Source: an uncultured Saccharophagus sp.
Lineage (GTDB): Bacteria; Pseudomonadota; Gammaproteobacteria; Pseudomonadales; Cellvibrionaceae
NCBI GenBank assembly: GCA_937920545.1
Contig: CAKZUG010000119.1
Coordinates: 1-34,243 of the forward strand
DNA length: 34,243 nucleotides
Reading direction: 5' to 3'
The notes under the pieces: generated by a model
What the model saw: only the letters and a program-made list of their open reading frames with translations
Database searches by the model: none
Told to the model about the DNA's origin: nothing
Part shown: positions 28,699 through 34,243 of the stretch, piece after piece
Layout: each line of letters begins with the position of its first letter
Position numbering within the stretch: the first letter of the stretch is position 1
Program-made: the position numbers and the translations under genes

Positions 28699-28737
28699 AA
28701 AATAAATTGTCTTAATAAATTGTTTTAATAAATTGTT
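28699..28737. repeat. 13-bp tandem repeat between leuD and leuB
   Basis: Two identical copies of TTAATAAATTGTT (28712-28724, 28725-28737) follow one slightly diverged copy (28699-28711). The array fills about half of the 80-base gap. Confidence 0.9.
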
Positions 28738-28763
28738 TTAAGCCGTTAAAACGACACAGCGCA

Positions 28764-29405
28764 TTAACTGGCAAAAAGCCAAGGGGCACGTTGTGCTCGC
28801 GCTTGCTCGTAGGCTTTAATATCATCAGATGACTGCATGGTAATACCAATATCATCTAAGCCATTTAACAAACAGTGTTTACGAAAAGCATCAATATCGA
28901 AGCTAAACGTTTGGCCTTCTGGCGTACGCACCACTTGCTCAGGCAAATCGACCTCTATGCTATACCCTTCTTGGGCATACATTTGCGCAAACAAAGTCTC
29001 GACGTCTTTTTCATCTAGCACAATGGGTAAAATCGCATTTTTAAAACAGTTGTTAAAAAAGATATCGGCAAAACTAGGCGCAATAATCGCTCGAAAACCG
29101 TATTCATCTAGTGCCCAAGGCGCATGCTCACGGCTCGATCCACACCCAAAGTTTTCACGCGCAAGCAACACGCTGGCACCTTGGTAGCGCGCAAAGTTAA
29201 GGGGGAAATCAGGGTTAACAGGTCGATTACTGTTATCTTTACCCGGCTCGCCTTCATCTAAATAACGTAACTCGTCAAACGCGTTCTCGCCAAAACCCGT
29301 GCGTTTAATCGATTTTAAAAACTGCTTAGGGATAATTAAATCGGTATCCACATTGGGGCGATCCATCGGTGCAGCCAAACCTTTTAAGGTAGTAAATGCT
29401 CTCAT
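28764..29405 (-). CDS. leuD: 3-isopropylmalate dehydratase small subunit
   Basis: LeuD is the swivel-domain subunit that, with LeuC, isomerises 2-isopropylmalate to 3-isopropylmalate. The 213-residue protein has the substrate-binding [13 protein letters not shown] and the N-terminal [11 protein letters not shown] segment. Its ATG overlaps the leuC stop (TAATG), which ties production of the two subunits together. Confidence 0.97.
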   Translation of the reverse strand: MRAFTTLKGLAAPMDRPNVDTDLIIPKQFLKSIKRTGFGENAFDELRYLDEGEPGKDNSNRPVNPDFPLNFARYQGASVLLARENFGCGSSREHAPWALDEYGFRAIIAPSFADIFFNNCFKNAILPIVLDEKDVETLFAQMYAQEGYSIEVDLPEQVVRTPEGQTFSFDIDAFRKHCLLNGLDDIGITMQSSDDIKAYEQARAQRAPWLFAS

Positions 29406-30838
29406 TATGCTTCTCCTTTCATCATTTCGCGCACATCCACAAAGTGACCTTTAATGGCAGCGGCGGCGGCCATTTCGGGGCTAACAAGGTGCGTTCTGCC
29501 ACCGTAGCCTTGTCTGCCCTCAAAGTTGCGGTTTGAGGTAGATGCACAGTGCTCGCCATCGCCTAATTTATCGGCGTTCATGGCTAAACACATCGAGCAA
29601 CCCGGCTCACGCCATTCGATATTGGCGTCGATAAAAATTTTGTCTAACCCTTCTTTTTCGGCTTGCGCTTTCACTTCGCCCGAACCCGGCACCACAATAG
29701 CCTCTTTTACCGAATCGGCTTTTCTTAGGCCTTTAACCACCTGCGCTGCAGCACGGATGTCTTCGATACGTGAGTTGGTACACGAGCCAATAAAAACACG
29801 ATCAACATGGATATCGGTAATCGCTTGACCAGCCTGCAACCCCATATAATCTAAAGCGCGGCGTAAGCCTTCTTTTTTAACAGGGTCGGTTTCGTCATCG
29901 GGGTTAGGCACGTTAGCGCTAACAGGAGACACCATTTCAGGTGATGTACCCCAACTTACTTGCGGGGTAATATCGGCGGCATCCAGTGTCACTACTTTAT
30001 CAAAGTGTGCGCCTTCATCGGATGTAAGCTCACGCCATGCTTTTTCGGCGATATCCCAATGTTCGCCTTTTGGCGCAAAAGTACGGCCTTTAACGTAATC
30101 AAGCGTAATGTCATCAACGGCAACCATACCGGCACGCGCGCCCGCTTCAATCGCCATATTACATACGGTTAAGCGGCCTTCCATCGACATGGCTTTAAAC
30201 ACATCACCACCAAATTCAATAGCATAACCCGTACCACCTGCGGTGCCTATTTTGCCAATAATAGCCAATACAACATCTTTTGGCGTTACGCCATGCAATA
30301 ACTTGCCATTAACTTGCACTAGCATGTTTTGCATTTTTTTAGCGACCAAACACTGCGTGGCTAAAACATGCTCAACTTCGCTCGTGCCTATACCCATAGA
30401 TAACGCGCCCAATGCACCGTTGGTTGAGGTATGAGAATCACCGCAAACAATGGTCATCCCTGGCAAACATGCGCCTGTTTCAGGCCCAACAACATGCACA
30501 ATACCTTGGCGCTTATCGTTGATTTTAAATTCTAAAATACCCAACTCATCGCAGTTATCATCCAGTGTTTGCACCTGAATACGCGATGTCGGATCGGCAA
30601 TACCGCTCACACCGTCGGCGCGCTCTTTTTGAGTTGTGGGTACATTGTGATCGGGCGTAGCCAAAATAGAATCTACGCGCCAAGGTTTGCGCTTAGCCAA
30701 ACGCAGCCCTTCAAACGCCTGTGGCGATGTCACTTCGTGTACGATGTGTCTATCTATATAAATAAGTGCAGAGCCATCATCGCGCTGTGTCACGATATGG
30801 TCATCCCATAATTTGTCATACAAAGTTTTTGCTGTCAT
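29405..30838 (-). CDS. leuC: 3-isopropylmalate dehydratase large subunit
   Basis: LeuC is the 4Fe-4S subunit of isopropylmalate isomerase. The 477-residue protein carries the cluster cysteines in FIGSCTNSR and GCSMCLAMN, and the aconitase-family [18 protein letters not shown] six bases upstream supports the ATG at 30838. It starts the leuC-leuD-leuB run. The leader holds a perfect 14-bp palindrome and a 14-bp degenerate tandem repeat, and a LysR-type regulator gene is divergent upstream. Confidence 0.97.
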   Translation of the reverse strand: MTAKTLYDKLWDDHIVTQRDDGSALIYIDRHIVHEVTSPQAFEGLRLAKRKPWRVDSILATPDHNVPTTQKERADGVSGIADPTSRIQVQTLDDNCDELGILEFKINDKRQGIVHVVGPETGACLPGMTIVCGDSHTSTNGALGALSMGIGTSEVEHVLATQCLVAKKMQNMLVQVNGKLLHGVTPKDVVLAIIGKIGTAGGTGYAIEFGGDVFKAMSMEGRLTVCNMAIEAGARAGMVAVDDITLDYVKGRTFAPKGEHWDIAEKAWRELTSDEGAHFDKVVTLDAADITPQVSWGTSPEMVSPVSANVPNPDDETDPVKKEGLRRALDYMGLQAGQAITDIHVDRVFIGSCTNSRIEDIRAAAQVVKGLRKADSVKEAIVVPGSGEVKAQAEKEGLDKIFIDANIEWREPGCSMCLAMNADKLGDGEHCASTSNRNFEGRQGYGGRTHLVSPEMAAAAAIKGHFVDVREMMKGEA

Positions 30839-30864
30839 TGCGGGCCTCTTGATGGCTATTTACT

Positions 30865-30878
30865 GGCGATTAATCGCC
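30865..30878. promoter_or_regulatory. Perfect 14-bp palindrome in the leuC leader
   Basis: GGCGATTAATCGCC is an exact palindrome 27 bases upstream of the leuC ATG. It could be an operator or a small mRNA structure close to the ribosome site. No partner protein is known. Confidence 0.45.
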
Positions 30879-30942
30879 TATTTATTAACTATTTATAACT
30901 ACTTACTGTCTATTTACTGCCTGCTTATCGCTTTTTTTTCGG

Positions 30943-31006
30943 TAAGCCTGTGTTTGTAAGCCTATATCTATAAGCCTGTAAGCCTGTATCTATATGCTTG
31001 TGCATG
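30943..31006. repeat. 14-bp degenerate tandem repeat between leuC and the LysR gene
   Basis: Five successive units begin TAAGCCT or TATGCTT: four of 14 bases and one cut to eight. The unit pattern is TAAGCCTGTATCTA. They fill the middle of the 271-base divergent region. Confidence 0.85.
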
Positions 31007-31079
31007 TCAGATTGCGCTTATTGCGTTGCATCATACCAATACGCACAAATAACTCAAATTCATTATTTTTATATATTGC

Positions 31080-31094
31080 ATTCCCATGAGGAAT
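31080..31094. promoter_or_regulatory. Candidate LysR-type regulator binding box
   Basis: ATTCC-CATGA-GGAAT is a perfect 5-bp inverted repeat that contains the T-N11-A pattern typical of LysR-type regulators. It lies 15 bases before the regulator's own start, so autoregulation is the simplest reading. It could also control leuC. Confidence 0.55.
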
Positions 31095-31109
31095 ACATAA
31101 AATAAAGAA

Positions 31110-31988
31110 ATGGATATTGAATCTCTTAAAGCCTTTATTGCTGTTAGCCAGCATCGCTCGTTCTCGGTTGCCGCCGAGCACCTTTACCTCACGCAGCCCG
31201 CCGTAAGCAAACGTATTAATAGCCTAGAGCAGCACTTACAGCACACGCTATTTAACCGCCACAACCGTGAAATCACACTAACGGAAGCTGGCGAAAACTT
31301 GCTTCCAAAAGCCTTAAACGTACTGCGCTCACTCGACGAAGCGCAAAACGCCATGAATGATTTATCTGGCGATGTTGCTGGCACACTGCGTTTAGCCACC
31401 AGCCACCACATTGGCTTGCATCACCTGCCACCCATATTGCGTAAGTTTTCTAGCGTTTACCCCAAAGTGAATATGCATATTGAGTTTCTCGACTCGGAAG
31501 TGGCACATAACAAAATATTAAAGGGCGAGTGCGATGTTGCCGTGGTAACGCTAGAACCCTTTACCAAAAACGCCACTATTAACGCAACGCTATTATGGCG
31601 CGACCCTTTATGCTTTGTGGCTGCGCACAACCACCCCTTATTTACGCGCCCCGTTACGCTACAAACATTAAGCCAAACCCCCGCAATTTTACCCGATTTA
31701 AACACCTACACAGGCCGCATAGCTAAAGCCTTTTTTGATCAAGAACAACAAAGCATTAACGTTAGCATGACTACCAATTATTTAGAGACCATAAAAATGA
31801 TGGTATCAGTAGGTTTAGGCTGGAGTTTATTGCCACAAACATTAGTTGACGATAACCTGCGTACAATTGACATTGAACACAGCCATCTAAGCCGTGATTT
31901 AGGCGTTATCACGCACGCTAAACGCGATTTAAACCGCGCGGCACGCAGTTTTTTAGCCATTATAAATGCGAACCAATCAGCATTTTAA
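31110..31988 (+). CDS. LysR-type transcriptional regulator, divergent from leuC
   Basis: The 292-residue protein has an N-terminal winged helix-turn-helix (about 1-60, with SVAAEHLYLTQPAVSKRINSLE as the recognition region), a linker helix and a C-terminal effector-binding domain (about 90-285). Its place next to leuC matches a LysR gene in Pseudomonas at the same site, so control of leucine genes is a reasonable guess, with a leucine-pathway intermediate as possible signal. Neither is proved by the sequence. Ribosome site is weak (AAAGAA). A T-N11-A box lies just upstream. Confidence 0.88.
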   Translation: MDIESLKAFIAVSQHRSFSVAAEHLYLTQPAVSKRINSLEQHLQHTLFNRHNREITLTEAGENLLPKALNVLRSLDEAQNAMNDLSGDVAGTLRLATSHHIGLHHLPPILRKFSSVYPKVNMHIEFLDSEVAHNKILKGECDVAVVTLEPFTKNATINATLLWRDPLCFVAAHNHPLFTRPVTLQTLSQTPAILPDLNTYTGRIAKAFFDQEQQSINVSMTTNYLETIKMMVSVGLGWSLLPQTLVDDNLRTIDIEHSHLSRDLGVITHAKRDLNRAARSFLAIINANQSAF

Positions 31989-32071
31989 GCATGAAACAAG
32001 ACACACTTATCTGTAGACGCTACACTTAGTGTCATAAAATAATTAACGTGATAACTTTTGAGGACAATAAT

Positions 32072-32836
32072 ATGAAAAAACTACTCGCTATCTCACTCCT
32101 ATGTGCCGCCCCACTTGCTGCACAAGCCGATACTATTTTAGGGTTACATGCGGGTATTGGGCAGTGGAATGCAGGCTTATCTGGTGAATTAGGCGCACGC
32201 GGCGAAAATACCACCGCCGACGAACTCGGCCTAGATGACTCTGGCAATACGTTTGCTTACGCTGCACTTGAGCACCCTGTTCCTTTGCTACCTAATATCC
32301 GCCTAGCAATTAACCAAATTGAATTTGATGGCGCAGCCACTGTTGAGCGTTCGTTTATCTTAGATAACCAAGCATTTAACGCCAATGCTGACACACAATC
32401 TATTTTTGACATCTCACATAACGACGCCACCTTTTATTGGGAAGTATTAGATAACTGGGTAACGTTAGATTTAGGTGTAACAGCACGGATTTTTGATGGC
32501 TACGCACAAGTGACAGGCGAGAGTAATGGCGATACCACCACAGAGCGTGTTGAGATTGATGTCACCATCCCGATGCTTTATTCGCAAGCCCGTTTCGACT
32601 TACCCTTTTCTGGTGTGTATGCGGGCGGACTCATTAACGTTATTGACGTAAGTGGTGTTAGCTTAACGGATTTAGATATATTTTTAGGGTATGAATTTGA
32701 CGTTGCATTAATAGATTTGGGTGTACGCTTGGGCTATAAAACCCTTGATTTACAACTCGATGACGATGCAGACGTTGATCTTGTAACCGATTTAAAAGCC
32801 GACGGTATTTATGCGGGTATTACACTGCACCTTTAA
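32072..32836 (+). CDS. Outer-membrane beta-barrel protein, TIGR04219-like
   Basis: The 254-residue protein has a classic signal peptide (MKKLLAISLLCAAPLAAQA, cut before DTILG) and alternating beta-strand patterns to the C-terminus, ending in a strand-like YAGITLHL. The sequence style and the YAGG segment near residue 180 resemble the small outer-membrane protein family TIGR04219; this is from memory. Function unknown. ATG 32072 was chosen over GTG 32048 because GAGGA lies seven bases before it and it gives a proper signal peptide. Upstream, ACACT-T-AGTGT (32022-32032) next to TAAAAT (32035-32040) may be an operator and -10. Confidence 0.75.
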   Translation: MKKLLAISLLCAAPLAAQADTILGLHAGIGQWNAGLSGELGARGENTTADELGLDDSGNTFAYAALEHPVPLLPNIRLAINQIEFDGAATVERSFILDNQAFNANADTQSIFDISHNDATFYWEVLDNWVTLDLGVTARIFDGYAQVTGESNGDTTTERVEIDVTIPMLYSQARFDLPFSGVYAGGLINVIDVSGVSLTDLDIFLGYEFDVALIDLGVRLGYKTLDLQLDDDADVDLVTDLKADGIYAGITLHL

Positions 32837-32873
32837 GCTCTTTTCAAAGTATTTTTCAACGTTTTTTTCACTG

Positions 32874-32914
32874 GTAAATCAACTTCTCCCTAGCTGGATG
32901 AGAAATTGATTTAC
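32874..32914. repeat. 15-bp inverted repeat after the outer-membrane protein gene
   Basis: GTAAATCAACTTCTC and GAGAAATTGATTTAC pair at 14 of 15 positions around an 11-base loop. No T-run follows on either strand, so it does not look like a standard terminator. It starts 38 bases after the stop codon. Confidence 0.85.
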
Positions 32915-33019
32915 TGGTAATTGATACATGATTTGTAACTATAACGTCAAGATTAATGCTTTTAAAGCGCTTAAATCATAACGCTGTGTACATCACACCA
33001 TAAACCCCGCAAAAAATTG

Positions 33020-33101
33020 CTTATTTAAAATCAATAAGACTTGAATTTTAACCCAAACACCCTTAGATTCCATTTGTGGAAACAGATTTAAAATCAATCT
33101 G
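33020..33101. repeat. Pair of hairpins with identical loop and compensating stems
   Basis: CTTATT-TAAAATC-AATAAG (33020-33038) and CAGATT-TAAAATC-AATCTG (33083-33101) share the 13-base core ATTTAAAATCAAT. The outer three base pairs differ but still pair in both. Confidence 0.8.
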
Positions 33102-33180
33102 AGCCAGATACACATCACGTATTAATACAAGACATTGCATTATACTTATTGCAATACTTTATACATTTTGGGAGAACATC

Positions 33181-33834
33181 ATGTACGAGACGACAAATAC
33201 TTCAACGGGCAGTTATAGCTCATCGGTTGAGGTGTCGAAGGTTTTACGCAACACCTACGCCCTACTGGCTATGACCATTTTATTCAGCGCCTTTACTGCC
33301 ACAATTTCTGTTGTAGCTGGGTTGCCTTCATTCGGCTTGCTAATACTGATTCCCTATATCGCACTTTTATTTGCCATTGAAAAAACAAAAAACTCTGTGT
33401 GGGGCATTGTTTGGACATTTGCACTAACAGGCATGATGGGTTTAACGCTTGGGCCACTAGTCAGCTACTCGATTGGCACTAACGGCTTTGGCCCATTAAT
33501 TATGGCGCTAGGCGGTACAGCAGCTATCTTTTTTGGTTTATCTGCATATATTTTGATTACCAAAAAAGACATGAGCAAAATGACAGGCTTTATTATGACG
33601 GGCCTTATCATTATGTTTGTAGCGGGTATCGCAAACGTATTTTTACAAATTTCAGCTTTAGCCCTTGTTATTAGCTGTGGTTTCTTGTTGTTGTCATCAT
33701 TATTGATTATGTGGCAAACAAGTAACATTATCCACGGTGGTGAGCGCAACTACATCTCGGCTACGGTTACGCTGTATATTTCTTTGTACAATATTTTCAC
33801 TATTTTGCTTAGCTTTTTATCTGGTGATGACTAG
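33181..33834 (+). CDS. yccA: Bax inhibitor-1 / YccA family inner-membrane protein
   Basis: The 217-residue protein has seven hydrophobic segments and the family layout of YccA/BI-1 (UPF0005), which in E. coli modulates FtsH proteolysis. The N-terminal 25 residues are Ser/Thr-rich and cytoplasmic, and the C-terminus ends in an acidic SGDD. GGGAG seven bases before the ATG is a good ribosome site. As in Pseudomonas, the tus sulfur-relay genes follow, but here a strong terminator stands between. Molecular role in this organism is unknown. Confidence 0.92.
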   Translation: MYETTNTSTGSYSSSVEVSKVLRNTYALLAMTILFSAFTATISVVAGLPSFGLLILIPYIALLFAIEKTKNSVWGIVWTFALTGMMGLTLGPLVSYSIGTNGFGPLIMALGGTAAIFFGLSAYILITKKDMSKMTGFIMTGLIIMFVAGIANVFLQISALALVISCGFLLLSSLLIMWQTSNIIHGGERNYISATVTLYISLYNIFTILLSFLSGDD

Positions 33835-33862
33835 TTAACCAAGTCAAAGCATCAGAAACACT

Positions 33863-33889
33863 AAAGCCCAGTTTTTACTGGGCTTTTTT
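33863..33889 (+). terminator. Rho-independent terminator after yccA
   Basis: AAAGCCCAG and CTGGGCTTT form a 9-bp perfect stem with loop TTTTTA, followed by more Ts. It lies 28 bases after the yccA stop. Confidence 0.9.
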
Positions 33890-33915
33890 ATACCCATGAA
33901 TTTAAATAAACCATT

Positions 33916-34243
33916 ATGACTTGCTCTTTTTTTATTAGCGCACCACCTAACGATAAAGCCTTAAACCAAGCTTATGATAAGATTGCCAGCTGCGTTTCAA
34001 GCGATACAGTCATTAAGCAGGTTTTTATTTTTAACCATGCGGCGCACCTATTTACAGATCAAAGCACTCAGCAACGCTGGCAGATCTTGCTCGCAGCCAC
34101 ACAGTGTGATGTCATTATCTGCTCAAAAGCGGCGGCAAATGCGGGGCTTGATGCCTCTATGCTACCCAGCAATGCAACCATTGCAGGCATGGCGAGCTTT
34201 GTAGAAAGCATCAATAACAACACTACCGTCCACTCTTTTAGCC
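33916..34243 (+). CDS. tusD: Sulfurtransferase TusD, 5' part
   Basis: The plus frame from ATG 33916 is open to the window edge (109 codons), so the 3' end is missing. It resembles TusD/DsrE: an N-terminal beta strand (CSFFISAPP), VKQVF-like second strand seen as IKQVFIFNHAAHLF, and the active-site region DVIICSKAAANAGL, with the cysteine at about residue 74, matching the TusD catalytic cysteine. TusD takes sulfur from TusA in the TusBCD complex for tRNA 2-thiouridine. No clear ribosome site is seen. Its start lies only 26 bases after the yccA terminator. The yccA-tus order is also found in Pseudomonas. Confidence 0.82.
   Translation, partial: MTCSFFISAPPNDKALNQAYDKIASCVSSDTVIKQVFIFNHAAHLFTDQSTQQRWQILLAATQCDVIICSKAAANAGLDASMLPSNATIAGMASFVESINNNTTVHSFS

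Larger units (their letters stand above)
32837..33180. other. Intergenic region rich in hairpins before yccA
   Basis: No gene was seen in these 344 bases. It contains a 15-bp hairpin just after the outer-membrane protein gene (32874-32914), two related hairpins with the same loop (33020-33038 and 33083-33101), TTCCA/TGGAA (33068-33081), and ATTGCA/TGCAAT (33134-33155) around a TATACT that could be a -10. GGGAG before ATG 33181 is the yccA ribosome site. Confidence 0.7.

Noticed and set aside
30925-31005. 26-codon minus-strand frame before leuC as a leucine attenuation leader
   Set aside because: Only three scattered leucine codons, no ribosome site and no terminator/antiterminator pair seen.
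30943-31006. CRISPR-like array
   Set aside because: Units are 14 bases, head to tail and degenerate, with no spacers and no cas genes nearby.
33974-34204. 76-codon plus frame at the right end
   Set aside because: It is out of frame with tusD, which runs open from 33916 to the window end and shows the family motif.

Overview
The window reads as a chromosomal housekeeping segment of an AT-rich gammaproteobacterium. Several gene neighbourhoods are those of Pseudomonas and its marine relatives: leuC-leuD-leuB-asd-fimV-truA-trpF with accD-folC, fimL-nudC-small membrane protein, nagZ next to lexA, and yccA followed by tusD. The trpB and trpA genes inserted between trpF and accD, and the AT-rich codon use, point away from Pseudomonas itself and towards a Cellvibrionales/Oceanospirillales-type marine lineage. 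This placement is inference. No phage, transposon, CRISPR, rRNA or tRNA genes were seen.

Layout. Positions 1-1974 (minus) carry nagZ, a hypoxanthine phosphoribosyltransferase and the 5' part of a methylthio-nucleoside phosphorylase, for cell-wall recycling and purine salvage. lexA (plus) follows, with two tandem SOS boxes. A terminator separates it from the minus-strand genes sohB, nudC with a translationally coupled small membrane protein, and fimL. A 644-base gap then precedes nhaB (plus), which converges on relA-cysM (minus). The hybrid kinase gene barA/gacS (plus) is divergent from cysM and converges on a long minus-strand run: truA-trpF-trpB-trpA-accD-folC-dedD. Upstream of that, also on minus, are fimV, asd and leuC-leuD-leuB. 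A LysR-type regulator is divergent from leuC. The right end (plus) holds an outer-membrane protein, a YccA/Bax-inhibitor-1 membrane protein and the 5' part of tusD.

How the genes work together. The leu, asd and trp genes are amino-acid biosynthesis. accD and folC supply fatty acid and folate metabolism. relA, barA and lexA are three global regulators (stringent response, Gac/Rsm switch, SOS). fimL and fimV are both parts of the polar type IV pilus/chemosensory signalling system known from Pseudomonas aeruginosa, so the organism probably has twitching or surface sensing.

No clearly new multigene system was found. The most interesting signals are small: two hairpins upstream of yccA with the same loop and compensating stem changes; short tandem repeats in both non-coding gaps flanking leuC/leuD; an inverted repeat spanning the divergent nagZ/lexA promoters; a FimL homologue with a histidine at the phosphotransfer position; and substitutions at highly conserved positions in TruA (Gly to Leu next to the catalytic Asp) and TrpA (catalytic Asp to Glu).
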